The notes under the pieces: model-generated
The model's input: only the letters and a program-made list of their open reading frames with translations
Told to the model about the DNA's origin: nothing
The model's database searches: none
Program-made: the position numbers and the translations under genes
Shown: in pieces, positions 54,835 to 63,516 of the stretch
Layout: every line of letters starts with the position of its first letter
How positions within the stretch are numbered: the stretch's first letter is position 1
Assembly (NCBI RefSeq): GCF_937873615.1
Contig: NZ_CALMYP010000024.1
Location: forward strand, 1-64,000
From: an uncultured Paracoccus sp.
Lineage (GTDB): Bacteria; Pseudomonadota; Alphaproteobacteria; Rhodobacterales; Rhodobacteraceae
DNA length: 64,000 nucleotides
Direction: 5' to 3'

Positions 54835-55614
54835 TCAGATCGCCGCCTCGCGCCCCTCGGGATGCACCTCGTCATAATAATCGCGGAGCTTCAAGCCAGA
54901 GGCCGCCGCCTGATCGAGCACGATCACCGCCTTGCGGTGCATCTGCAGGGCGGATGCCGGGCAAGAGGCCGAAAGCGGCCCCTCGATCATCGCCGCAGCG
55001 GCCTCGGCCTTGGCGGAGCCATAGGCCAGCAGCACGATCTGATCGGCGCGCAGGATGGTGCCGATGCCCATGGTGATGGCCAGCCGGGGAACCTCGGCCG
55101 GGTCGTCGAAATAGCGGGCATTGGCCTCTCGGGTCGAGCGGGTGAGCGTCTTGATCCGCGTCAGCGAGGCAAGGCTGGAGGTCGGTTCGTTGAAGCCGAT
55201 ATGCCCGTTCGCGCCCAGGCCCAGCAGTTGCAGACCGATATCGCCGGCCTCGCGGATCGCCTGTTCGTAAGCCTCGGCCTCGGCCTCGGGGTCGGCGGCG
55301 TCGCCGCGCGGCAGGTGGGTCGCACCGGGGGCGAAATCGACATGGTCGAACAGTTGCTCGCGCATGTAGCGCCAGTAGGAGCGGGGGTGGTCCGGCGACA
55401 GCTCGACATATTCGTCGAGATTGAACGAGCGTGCCCGGGCGAAGCTGACCCCGCCGGCGCGATGGGCGGCGATCAGGCGGGCATAGACCGCCTCCATCGT
55501 GCCGCCGGTGGCAAGACCCAGCACCGTCGCTGGCTGCGCCTCAAGCCGCGCCGCGATCAGCCCGGCGGCGCGGGCGACGGCGAGTTCCGGCGTCGGATGG
55601 ATCAGGACCTTCAC
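54835..55614 (-). CDS. nagB: Glucosamine-6-phosphate deaminase
   Basis: 259-residue isomerase/deaminase converting glucosamine 6-phosphate to fructose 6-phosphate plus ammonia. LGLATGGTMEAVYARL near residue 33 is the phosphate loop, FNLDEYVEL near 64 carries the catalytic Asp, and LGLGANGHIGFNEPTSSL near 130 the Asp/His/Glu relay. The start is GTG at 55614 in a GTGA overlap with the ridA stop. Middle gene of ridA-nagB-kinase. nagA is not in the window. Confidence 0.93.
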   Translation of the reverse strand: MKVLIHPTPELAVARAAGLIAARLEAQPATVLGLATGGTMEAVYARLIAAHRAGGVSFARARSFNLDEYVELSPDHPRSYWRYMREQLFDHVDFAPGATHLPRGDAADPEAEAEAYEQAIREAGDIGLQLLGLGANGHIGFNEPTSSLASLTRIKTLTRSTREANARYFDDPAEVPRLAITMGIGTILRADQIVLLAYGSAKAEAAAAMIEGPLSASCPASALQMHRKAVIVLDQAAASGLKLRDYYDEVHPEGREAAI

Positions 55615-56003
55615 AGGGGTTTCCAGGCGAGGGCGTCGATCTCGATCTTGGCGTCGATCATCAGCCGCGACTGCACGGTCGAGCGGGCCGGCGGATGGTC
55701 GATGAAATGCTTCTCAAACACCGCGTTGAAGCTGGTGAAATCGCGCGGATCGTCGAGCCAGCAATTGACCTTGATGACATCTTCCAGCCCGCATCCGGCA
55801 AGCGCCAGCACGGATTTGATATTCTCGATCACCTGTTCGGTCTGGGCGACGATGCCGCCCTGCACGACCTCTCCGTCCACGGTCGGCACCTGGCCCGAGA
55901 CATGCACATAATCGCCCGCGCGCACGGCCTTGGCAAAGGGGCGACGGGTGCCGCCGGCCTGCGCATCGGCGGTATCAAAGCGGATCAGGCGGGGGTCGGT
56001 CAT
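55611..56003 (-). CDS. RidA family protein
   Basis: 130-residue RidA/YjgF protein: PFAKAVRAGDYVHVSGQVPTVDGEVVQGGIVAQTEQVIENIKSVLALAG is the canonical N-terminal block, and VQSRLMIDAKIEIDALAWKPL the C-terminal one, where the Arg in AxSRLMID-type position is the expected catalytic carboxylate-binding Arg. Placed first in an operon with nagB, it may deaminate reactive imine intermediates of amino-sugar metabolism. A TTGACA at 56046-56041 on this strand is a candidate -35, without a convincing -10. Confidence 0.9.
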   Translation of the reverse strand: MTDPRLIRFDTADAQAGGTRRPFAKAVRAGDYVHVSGQVPTVDGEVVQGGIVAQTEQVIENIKSVLALAGCGLEDVIKVNCWLDDPRDFTSFNAVFEKHFIDHPPARSTVQSRLMIDAKIEIDALAWKPL

Positions 56004-56159
56004 GGCGGCGCTCCTAGGTAATTCATTTTCACAATACTGCTGTCAAATGGCGAAATCCAGCGATGACATGGACGAAATCGCCTGCATGAGTAAATAATTT
56101 TCTCTCGTGACATGCGAAAGCTTGCTACCCGCCCGGCCCTTTGCAGGTGGCCGGCACGC

Positions 56160-59100
56160 TCAGCCGGTGACAGCCCCGCCGGGCGCAGCGCCGGCAGGCT
56201 CGGCCGACCGGCGCTTTGATGCACGGTTGTCGCGCAGCATCAGCATGGCCGGGGTGACGATCAGGGTCAGCACCGTGGCTATGACCAGCCCGCCGGCAAT
56301 GGCCGAAGACAGCTCGGTCCAGTACTGGGTCGAGGGCGCGCCATATTCGATGCTGCGATCGACAAAGTCGATATCCAGCCCGATCACCATCGGCATCAGG
56401 CCAAGCGCGGTGGTGATCGAGGTCAGAAAGACCGGGCGCAGACGCTGCGCCCCGGTGCGCAACGCAGCCTCCAGCGGGACCATGCCCTGCTTGCGGAAAT
56501 CGTTATAGGCGTCGATCAGCACGATATTGTTGTTCACCACGATCCCGGCCAGGGCGATCACCCCGACCCCGCCCATGACGATGCCGAAGGGACGCCCGGT
56601 CACCACCAGCCCCAGCAGCACCCCGGCGATGGAGAAGATGATCGCGCTCATCACCACGAAGGCCTGATAGAAGCTGTTGAACTGCAGAAGCAGGATCATG
56701 AACATCAGCACCACGGCGGCGAAAAAGGCGCTGATGAGGAAGGTCATGGCTTCGGTCTGGTCCTCGGCCTCGCCGGCGAATTCATAGGTGGTTCCCTCGG
56801 GCAGATCTGCCGATGCCAGCGCCTGTTGCAGCTTCACCACCTGATCGTTGACCAGCAGGCCGGGGCCGACATTGGCCTCGACACTGATGACACGGCGCTC
56901 GTTGATATGGTGGATCACCCCCACCCGCTCGGCCGGAGCGAAGGAGACGAAGTTCGAGATCGGCACCAGCCCCGAGGTTGTCGGCACCCGCAAATTAGCC
57001 AACTCTCCCAAGGACCGCGCCTCGGCAGGGAAGCGGACGCGGATATCCATCTCGCCCTCGGCATCGGTGGGGCGGTAATCGGTCACGGTGATGCCCTGGG
57101 TCAGCAATTGCACCGCCTGCCCCAGCAGGCTGACATCGGCCCCGAAGCGCGCCGCCTCGGCGCGGTTCACATTGATGGCGATCTCGACGCCCGCAAGCGG
57201 CCTGTCGTCGGTCACATCGACGAAGCCGCCGATTTCCTGCATGATGCCCAGCACCTGATCGACCGCCGCATTCTGGCTGTCCAGCGTGCGGGCGGTGACG
57301 CGCAGATTGACCGGCTTGCCCTCGGGCGGGCCACCGGCGGCGATCTCGATCTGGATTTCGATGCCGGGGATGTCGTCGACATTCGCGCGGATCGTCTCTC
57401 CGATATCCTTGGCGGTGGCGCGGGTATCCCAGTCTTCCAGGTCGAGTTGGATGGTGCCGGCGATATCCTCGTCATCGCTGCCGGTGCTGCCGAGATTGGA
57501 GCGCGCATAGACCCGCTCGATCCCATCCATGCCGAGAATGCGCGCCTCGACCTGACGCACCAGATCGTCGCGTTCGTAGATCGAAAGATTGTCCTTGGTG
57601 CGGATCTGGACCTGCATGAATTCCGGCTCGACATCGGGAAAGAAGCTGAGCCCGCGCCCGAACTGACCGTACAGCGTGAACGAGCCGATCAGCAGCGCCA
57701 GTGCCAGAACCACCACCGTCCAGGGTCGCAGGATCGCCTGTTCCAGCACCTTCACGTAAAGCCCGGTCGCGCCGGGCGCGCGGCGCGGATCGCCGTATTC
57801 GGAGGCATGAAGCGCCATCTTCTCATTCGCCGTGCGCGGCCGGGCGCGACCGATGGCGCCACCGACCACGGGAATGAAGATCAGCGCCGTGAACAGCGAC
57901 GCCGTCAGCGTCATCAGCACGGTGATCGGCAGGTATTTCATGAAACCGCCGATGATGCCGGGCCAGAAAAGCAGCGGGAAGAACACGCTGAGCGTCGTCA
58001 GCGTCGAGGAGATGATCGGCCAGGCCATGCGCTTGGCGGCGAAGGAATAGGCCCGTTTCGGCGCATCCCCTTCCTGAAGGCGGCGGTCGGCAAGCTCGGC
58101 GGTGACGATGGCACCATCGACCAGCATCCCCACGACCAGGATCAGCGCGAACAGCACGACGATATTCATCGTATAGCCCATGGCCCAGATCACCGCGACC
58201 CCGGCCATGAAAGCGCCCGGAATCGACAAACCGACCAGCACCGCCGAACGCAGGCCAAGCGCGATCACGATGACGATCATGACCAGAAAGATCGCCACCA
58301 GTACGTTGTTTTCCAGACTGGTCAGCAGGGTGTCGACCTCGGTGCTCTGGTCCTGCAGATAGGCCACGTCGACGCTTTCGGGCCAATCGGCGCGCATCGC
58401 CTCGACTGCCTGTTTCACCGCCGCCACGGTGTCGATGATATTGGCGCCTGAGCGCTTCTTGATCTCCAGCGACAGGGCCGGCTGGCCGTCGATGCGGGCA
58501 TAGCCGGTCGGGTCCTCGAAGGTGCGCCGCACCGTCGCCACATCGGCGAAGGTCACGACCGTATCGCCATTGACCTTGACCGGCATGGCCATGACATCGG
58601 CCACATCCTCGATCAGGCCGGGCACCTTCAGCACCATGCGACCGCCGCCGGATTCGATGGCACCTGCCGCGATCAGCTGGTTGTTGCGCGTCAGTTGCGA
58701 GATCAGCGTGCTGAATTCGAGATTGTAGGTCTGAAAGATCGTCGGGTCGATCAGCACTTCCAGAAATTCGTCGCGCTCGCCGCCGATATCGGCTTCGAGC
58801 ACGCCCGGAATGGCCTCGAACGCGTCCTGTGCCTGTTCGGCCAATTGGTTCAGCGTGCGCTCGGGCACCGGGCCGGACAGGACCACGGTGATGATCGGGA
58901 AAAGCGCGGTATTGATCTCGACCACGGAAATTTCGGTCGCATCGGCAGGCAGTTCGTTCTGCGCCGTATCGGCCGCCTCGCGAACCTTGTCCAATGCCTC
59001 GTCGATATCGCCGCCGGCGGCGAATTCGATCAGGATGCCGGCATAGCCCTCGGTCGCGGTGGCCGTCATCAACTCGACCCCCTCGATATTGCCGAACTCG

Positions 59101-59309
59101 GTCTCCATCGGTTCGACCAGCAGACGCTCGGAATCCGAGGGACTGATCCCGTCCAGCGTGGTCACGACATAAACCAGCGGCAGCGGCACTTCCGGATTCG
59201 CCTCTTTCGGGATCGAGACATAGGCGATGGTGCCGACCAGCAGCACCAGGATCAGCGTGATGATGACCGCCCGGCTGCGCTGAAAGGCGGCGTCGATGAT
59301 CTGGTTCAC
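56160..59309 (-). CDS. RND efflux permease
   Basis: 1049-residue inner-membrane proton-driven exporter of the AcrB/HAE superfamily with twelve helices and two large periplasmic loops. The N-terminus NQIIDAAFQRSRAVIITLILVLLVGTIAYVSIPKEANPEVPLP is of the branch related to heavy-metal/hydrophobe RND pumps; VVGMLVDGAIVTAELADRRLQEG near residue 400 carries the acidic residue of the proton relay in helix 4, and GVIALAGIVVNNNIVLIDAYND the second half. Coupled to its adaptor by a four-base overlap. No outer membrane TolC-like gene is adjacent. Substrates unknown. Confidence 0.93.
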   Translation of the reverse strand: MNQIIDAAFQRSRAVIITLILVLLVGTIAYVSIPKEANPEVPLPLVYVVTTLDGISPSDSERLLVEPMETEFGNIEGVELMTATATEGYAGILIEFAAGGDIDEALDKVREAADTAQNELPADATEISVVEINTALFPIITVVLSGPVPERTLNQLAEQAQDAFEAIPGVLEADIGGERDEFLEVLIDPTIFQTYNLEFSTLISQLTRNNQLIAAGAIESGGGRMVLKVPGLIEDVADVMAMPVKVNGDTVVTFADVATVRRTFEDPTGYARIDGQPALSLEIKKRSGANIIDTVAAVKQAVEAMRADWPESVDVAYLQDQSTEVDTLLTSLENNVLVAIFLVMIVIVIALGLRSAVLVGLSIPGAFMAGVAVIWAMGYTMNIVVLFALILVVGMLVDGAIVTAELADRRLQEGDAPKRAYSFAAKRMAWPIISSTLTTLSVFFPLLFWPGIIGGFMKYLPITVLMTLTASLFTALIFIPVVGGAIGRARPRTANEKMALHASEYGDPRRAPGATGLYVKVLEQAILRPWTVVVLALALLIGSFTLYGQFGRGLSFFPDVEPEFMQVQIRTKDNLSIYERDDLVRQVEARILGMDGIERVYARSNLGSTGSDDEDIAGTIQLDLEDWDTRATAKDIGETIRANVDDIPGIEIQIEIAAGGPPEGKPVNLRVTARTLDSQNAAVDQVLGIMQEIGGFVDVTDDRPLAGVEIAINVNRAEAARFGADVSLLGQAVQLLTQGITVTDYRPTDAEGEMDIRVRFPAEARSLGELANLRVPTTSGLVPISNFVSFAPAERVGVIHHINERRVISVEANVGPGLLVNDQVVKLQQALASADLPEGTTYEFAGEAEDQTEAMTFLISAFFAAVVLMFMILLLQFNSFYQAFVVMSAIIFSIAGVLLGLVVTGRPFGIVMGGVGVIALAGIVVNNNIVLIDAYNDFRKQGMVPLEAALRTGAQRLRPVFLTSITTALGLMPMVIGLDIDFVDRSIEYGAPSTQYWTELSSAIAGGLVIATVLTLIVTPAMLMLRDNRASKRRSAEPAGAAPGGAVTG

Positions 59310-60532
59310 TGGCCCGGTCCCAGATTCGAGGACATTTCGGCACTGCCAGGCACATCATTGGCCGTCATCGCCGATGTGTCGATATCCGACTCAGCGGCCT
59401 CGGCCGCAGCCTCGCCGGCACCCGCAACCTCGCTTTCCAGCTGCGCGCGCACGGCCTCGCCATCGCGGACGAAACCCTGACCGATGGTGACGATCCGTGC
59501 CGTTTCGGGCAGGCCGGTGGCCCAGAACCCGCCCTGCTGGGCATCGGCGACCTCGATCGGGACGAAGCGGACGATGCCGTCTTCCTCGATCTTGACGCCG
59601 ATATTGCCCTCGGGGTCCAGCGAGACGATGGAGGGTTCGATGAAATGCGCCTGTTCCTCGCCGGTGGGAATGGTGATCTCGGCCGAGATGCCCGCCGGGA
59701 TCGCCCCATCGGGGTTGTCGATCTCGATCTCGGCCAGAAAGGTGCGGGTCGCGGCCTCGGCGGCGGTGCCGACGAAGCTGACCACGCCGTCGCGTTCCTG
59801 GCCGGTGATGAACTGGACCTTGGCCATCTGCCCGGTCCTGATCCGGTTCAGCGATTGCTGCGGCACCTGAATGGTGACGGTCAGCGGATCGTTATCGACC
59901 AGCCGCGCGACTTCCTCGCCCGCGGCGACAAATTCGCCTTCATTGATCGGCAGGGTCTCGATCCGGCCCGAGAAAGGTGCCAGCACGGTCAGATCATCGA
60001 GCGCCACCTCGGCTGCCGTCACCTGCGCCTGGGCCGAGGCCAGATCGGCGCGCGCCTCGCTGACGCGGTCGCTGGTGGCCACGCCGCGTTCGCGCAACTG
60101 GCTGGCATTGTCGAATTCGCGCTGCGCCCGCACCAGTTCCTCGCGCGCCTGTTCCAGCGTCGCCTCGGCATGGTCCGAGGAAAGATGCGCGATCACCCAG
60201 CCGGCCTCGATATCGGTGCCCTTCTCGGCCAGCACCTCGATCACCGTGCCCGAGGTCTCGACCCGCACCGCAGTATCCCGGTCGGGCTGGGCCTGACCCT
60301 CGGCGCGGAAATTCAGCGTCACCGGCCCGGCATGGGATTCGCGCACCAATACGCGGGGCGGCAGGATCTCGGCTGCGGCGCTGTCTTCGGGCGCGGGCGG
60401 GGCCAGAAAAATACTGCTCGCCATCCAGCCCACGACCAGCAACAGCAACAGAAGCGCGATCCAGATCGAGCGCGAGGCCCCCTTGTCGGTCTCGAATTTC
60501 AGCGGGACGCGGCCCGTGTCGTGATCGGTCAT
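59306..60532 (-). CDS. RND efflux periplasmic adaptor (membrane fusion protein)
   Basis: 408 residues: a single N-terminal membrane anchor (SIWIALLLLLLVVGWMASSIFLA), lipoyl half-motifs around TSGTVIEVLAEKGTDIEAGWVIAHL and LTVLAPFSGRIETLPINEGEFVAAGEEVARL, an alpha-helical hairpin between them (ATLEQAREELVRAQREFDNASQLRERGVA), then beta-barrel and a C-terminal Ala/Glu-rich tail. It links the permease to an outer-membrane channel. First gene of the pump operon. Confidence 0.93.
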   Translation of the reverse strand: MTDHDTGRVPLKFETDKGASRSIWIALLLLLLVVGWMASSIFLAPPAPEDSAAAEILPPRVLVRESHAGPVTLNFRAEGQAQPDRDTAVRVETSGTVIEVLAEKGTDIEAGWVIAHLSSDHAEATLEQAREELVRAQREFDNASQLRERGVATSDRVSEARADLASAQAQVTAAEVALDDLTVLAPFSGRIETLPINEGEFVAAGEEVARLVDNDPLTVTIQVPQQSLNRIRTGQMAKVQFITGQERDGVVSFVGTAAEAATRTFLAEIEIDNPDGAIPAGISAEITIPTGEEQAHFIEPSIVSLDPEGNIGVKIEEDGIVRFVPIEVADAQQGGFWATGLPETARIVTIGQGFVRDGEAVRAQLESEVAGAGEAAAEAAESDIDTSAMTANDVPGSAEMSSNLGPGQ

Positions 60533-60921
60533 GCTCGTCTTGATCCATTGCTGACGGCGAATCGCGCCGCGTGCCTGTGCCCCCGGTTACTACAGAATTT
60601 ATGTTAATGACATAAACATACCTCTGTTCGTCGTCGCAGCTGCCAAAATGCTGCCGCATTCAACTGGCAGGCGAGAACCTGCGCGGATGCTCTGAACGGC
60701 GCGGGATGGGCAGAACCGTTGCCGCTTCAACTGCGAAGGCGACAGGACGGTTCCCTGATGGCGCAGGCTATCGCCACGTCACCATCTCACGATATCGCGA
60801 GAGCCGGCCAGGATCGACCGGCGGGGCTATAGCATGTGTTTTGAAACGGGAACAGGCGCACAGGCCGCCATCCGTATGGAGCGACGGCCCATGTGCGTTC
60901 GCAATGCGGCAATCCGATGGC
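60533..60921. other. 389-base intergenic region upstream of the RND operon
   Basis: No gene is supported. The proximal part is AT-rich and holds the 19-base palindrome described separately; TTGGCA on the minus strand near 60643 could be a -35. Further right is a near-palindrome CTCACGATATCGCGAG (60786-60801). The stretch from 60700 to 60921 is GC-rich with no coding signal and no T-run terminator after the dehydratase stop. Confidence 0.6.
60598..60616. promoter_or_regulatory. Operator-like palindrome upstream of the RND pump
   Basis: TTTATGT-TAATG-ACATAAA is a perfect 7-5-7 palindrome centred 75 bases before the adaptor ATG in an otherwise GC-rich genome. Its form fits a TetR- or MarR-type repressor site. 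No such regulator is encoded in the window. Confidence 0.65.
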
Positions 60922-61821
60922 TCAGATCAACCCGTTGGCCTTGAGAAAACCGCGCATCTTCGCCTGCTGCGCCTCGGTCAGCGGCCAGGCCGAAGGCGGG
61001 CGCGTCGGGCCGCAATCGTCGCCCATTGCCTGCAGCGCGGCCTTGACGCCGGTGACATTGGTGCCGTTCATTTCCTCGGCGCGGATATCCTCGAAGGCGC
61101 GCATCCCGGCGATCAGGGCATTGGCGCGGGCGTAATCCCCGGCCTCCAGCGCGGCATGGATCGCGAGCGAGCGTTCCGGCCAGAGATTGATCAGCCCCGA
61201 GGTGAAGCCGCGCGCGCCCACCGCATAGAAGCTGGGCGCCCAGACCTCGGCCAGCCCGCCAACCCAGACGATATCCGGATCGCAGGCCTCTTTCGCCTCG
61301 GCCAGGCGCATCGGGTTCGGCGTCGCCCATTTGACGCCCTTGACGCCGGGGGCGGAACAGAAGGCCTCGATGGATTTCGTGCCCACCGCGTCGTTGCGCA
61401 GATAGAGCATCATCGGCAGCCCGCCCGAGGCATCGGCGATGGCCTTGAGGTAATCGACCACGCCGCGCGGGGCGGTGAACGGGTCCGGCGGCTGGTGGAT
61501 CATCAGCGCCGCGGCCCCGGCATCGGCACTGGCCCGGGCCAGCCGCACCGCGTCGCGGATGCCGCGCCCGACGCCGGCCAGCACCGGCGCCCGGCCCCCG
61601 ACCATGTCGCAGACGGCCCCGGCCATGGCGCAGGCCTCGTCCGTGGTGAGCGCGTAGAATTCGCCGGTATTGCCGTTCACAACCGGCATGTGCAGCCCGG
61701 CCCCAAGCGCGCGGTCGATGATCGGGACCAGCCGGTCGGGCGCGATCTCTCCATCGTCGCCGTAAGGGGTCACCAGAATGCCGGAAATGCCGGTCAGGGC
61801 TTCATCGAGTGTCAATGTCAT
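60922..61821 (-). CDS. DHDPS-family sugar-acid dehydratase/aldolase
   Basis: 299-residue TIM barrel of the dihydrodipicolinate synthase/N-acetylneuraminate lyase family. VVNGNTGEFYALTTDE near residue 47, the proton-relay Tyr in MLYLRND (Tyr140) and the Schiff-base Lys in VKGVKWATPN (Lys164) are intact. Context next to an enolase-superfamily enzyme and a uronate dehydrogenase suggests a keto-deoxy sugar-acid dehydratase rather than DapA. GGAG precedes ATG 61821 (ATG 61824 also possible). It lies 12 bases after the enolase-family gene. Confidence 0.82.
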   Translation of the reverse strand: MTLTLDEALTGISGILVTPYGDDGEIAPDRLVPIIDRALGAGLHMPVVNGNTGEFYALTTDEACAMAGAVCDMVGGRAPVLAGVGRGIRDAVRLARASADAGAAALMIHQPPDPFTAPRGVVDYLKAIADASGGLPMMLYLRNDAVGTKSIEAFCSAPGVKGVKWATPNPMRLAEAKEACDPDIVWVGGLAEVWAPSFYAVGARGFTSGLINLWPERSLAIHAALEAGDYARANALIAGMRAFEDIRAEEMNGTNVTGVKAALQAMGDDCGPTRPPSAWPLTEAQQAKMRGFLKANGLI

Positions 61822-61833
61822 CATCTTCTCCAA

Positions 61834-62997
61834 TCAATCCGAGACATAGCCCGCGCCATGCGCGGCCCGGTCCCATTCCACCAGCGGCGCGCGCAGGGCT
61901 TCCAGCGCGTCCTCGTCCAGTTCCATGCCAAGGCCGGGGCCTTCGGGCAAAACGATGCGGTTGCCCTCGAAACGGATGCGCTTTTTCACGATATCCTCGA
62001 CGTAAAGCAGCGGCCCGACCGGGTCCGAGGCGGCGGACAGTTCGGCCATCGACACCCCCAGATGCGCCTGCGCCGAAGTGCCGATGGAAAGCTCCTGCGT
62101 GGTTCCGATCAGCGCCTTGATCCCGGCGAGTTCGGCCAGATGCGCCAGCTTCTTCGCCGGCAGGATGCCGCCCGAATTCACCGTGATGTTGAAGATGTCG
62201 ACCGCGCCCGCCCGGATCAGCGCCATCGCCTGCGCGGCGGATGAGGCATGTTCGCAGACATCGGCCTCGACCCGGCGGCGGATCTCGGCCATGCCGGCCA
62301 GATCCTCGCGCCAGCTGACGCTTTCGATCACCTCGAAGCCGAAGGGCTTCAGGCACTCATAGGCGCGCAGCACGTCCTTCCAGTAATGGCGGGCCTGGAA
62401 ATCCAGCGCCTTGAGGATGACGCGTTGCCCGAAACGGTCGCGCAAAGCGGTCAGGAATTTCTCGTCCTTGTCGAAATCGACCCCGACATAATAACGGAAG
62501 CGGGAAATCCCCTGATCCAGAAGCTCCTGAATATAGCCGAGATTGCGTTCGTAATCGGCCTCGGCCTTCACCTGGAACAGCGGATAGCAGATCTCGATCC
62601 CGTCGCGCACGCGGCCGCCGAACAGGTCGCAGGCCGGCACATCCAGCGCCTTGCCCATGATGTCATAGCACGCCATGTCGATGCCCGCCGCGATCTGCGA
62701 GCCGGGCGTGAAGGGCGGATAGCTGGGCGCCGAGGCGAAGTAGTTATGCAGGTAATTCGCCATCTCGCGATGCATCGCCTCGATCGCGAAAGGGTCGCGG
62801 CCCAGCACGACCTTTTCGATTCCCATGCGCACGGCCTCGATATCGGGCATGTACATACGGTACATGTCGAGATCCGAAATCTCGCCCAGACCCGTCACCC
62901 CTTCATCGGTATGCATCTGCAGGATCAGGTGCGAACTGATGGAACCTGTGCGCCGATGCGTCTGGATCGGCGTCAGCGTGATACCCGAGATCTTCAT
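61834..62997 (-). CDS. Mandelate racemase/muconate lactonizing enzyme family protein
   Basis: 387-residue enolase-superfamily protein: capping domain with GEISDLDMYRMYMPD, barrel with GIDMACYDIMGKALDVPACDLFGG. Predicted magnesium ligands are Asp199 (ALDFQ), Glu225 (VIESVSW) and Glu249 (VCEHAS). However the usual K-x-K on the second barrel strand reads RFRYYVG (Arg168, Tyr170), and the lysine of MLE-type enzymes on strand six is replaced (FNITVNSGG). Activity is thus unclear; context suggests an aldarolactone or sugar-acid isomerase/dehydratase. Its ATG follows the stop of the dctM remnant directly. Confidence 0.8.
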   Translation of the reverse strand: MKISGITLTPIQTHRRTGSISSHLILQMHTDEGVTGLGEISDLDMYRMYMPDIEAVRMGIEKVVLGRDPFAIEAMHREMANYLHNYFASAPSYPPFTPGSQIAAGIDMACYDIMGKALDVPACDLFGGRVRDGIEICYPLFQVKAEADYERNLGYIQELLDQGISRFRYYVGVDFDKDEKFLTALRDRFGQRVILKALDFQARHYWKDVLRAYECLKPFGFEVIESVSWREDLAGMAEIRRRVEADVCEHASSAAQAMALIRAGAVDIFNITVNSGGILPAKKLAHLAELAGIKALIGTTQELSIGTSAQAHLGVSMAELSAASDPVGPLLYVEDIVKKRIRFEGNRIVLPEGPGLGMELDEDALEALRAPLVEWDRAAHGAGYVSD

Positions 62998-63199
62998 TCA
63001 GTCCCCCAGCAGCAGATTGGGCAGCCACAGCGAAATCTGCGGCACATAGGTCACCAGCATCCATCGCGATCGAGCCGGGATAATCCGGCACATGCAGGTT
63101 CCAGCCGCGCTGGTCGCGGGCCTCTGCCGCGACGGCAAGACCCAGCACCGAGACCGAGGCCGGTATGGCCATACGGTCAAGTTTCCAGAACATGGGCAT
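62998..63199 (-). pseudogene. TRAP transporter deletion remnant (dctP start fused to dctM end)
   Basis: Behind a good ribosome binding site (GAGGAGTGA) an ATG opens MPMFWKLDRMAIPAS with a hydrophobic signal segment and RDQRGWNLHVPDYPGSIAMD, the mature N-terminus of a DctP of the WNLH/DYP type. At about 63058 the homology stops; in the next frame the sequence reads MLVTYVPQISLWLPNLLLGD and a stop, which is the C-terminal end of a DctM. The middle of dctP, all of dctQ and most of dctM are missing. The final TGA abuts the enolase-family ATG as an intact dctM would. Confidence 0.8.
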
Positions 63200-63251
63200 C
63201 CGTCACTCCTCTGCCGTTGTCGAAAAGGCCTTACTCCCCAGCCTTTCGGGA

Positions 63252-63279
63252 AGTGTAGGAAGGGCGGGTGAGATGTCAA
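63252..63279 (-). promoter_or_regulatory. Promoter of the TRAP remnant/sugar-acid operon
   Basis: On the minus strand TTGACA (63279-63274) and TACACT (63257-63252) are separated by 16 bases, a near-consensus sigma-70 promoter. The -35 hexamer forms one arm of the TGTCAA/TTGACA operator. Confidence 0.6.
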
Positions 63280-63291
63280 TCATATTTGACA
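63274..63291. promoter_or_regulatory. Operator palindrome at the uronate locus
   Basis: TGTCAA-TCATAT-TTGACA, a perfect 6-6-6 palindrome covering the -35 of the leftward promoter. This placement predicts repression by a dimeric regulator such as a GntR-family protein; none is encoded in the window. Confidence 0.6.
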
Positions 63292-63474
63292 ATATAAATT
63301 ACATCTTGATGTTGCGCGGAATACACTCAGAATGGAAATCCCGTGCAATACATTGCAAATACGTAACAAATCATGCCGCCCGTCTGACTTCGCGCCAAGA
63401 CACACGCCGTTCATTAGTTAGACCTTCACTTCAATATTGGAAAAGTTGTTAATTAGAATTACTTTCAAAAACTC

Positions 63475-63480
63475 TATAAT
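63475..63480 (+). promoter_or_regulatory. Candidate -10 element for the uronate dehydrogenase gene
   Basis: Consensus TATAAT, 36 bases before the ATG. The -35 region 16-18 bases upstream matches poorly (TTAGAA), so activation by a regulator would be expected. Confidence 0.4.
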
Positions 63481-63516
63481 CGGGCGGAAGGATACGAATC
63501 GTTGGGGGAGGAAATG

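Larger units (their letters stand above)
63200..63513. other. 314-base divergent regulatory region of the uronate locus
   Basis: AT-rich spacer between the TRAP remnant and the uronate dehydrogenase gene. It contains a minus-strand promoter overlapping a palindrome (63252-63291) and, for the plus strand, a TATAAT at 63475-63480 about 35 bases before the ATG, with only a weak -35. No gene is supported within it. Confidence 0.7.

Noticed and set aside
60706-60921. Short open frame in the spacer right of the RND promoter
   Set aside because: Composition is non-coding and the frame continues antisense into the DHDPS-family gene without a domain.
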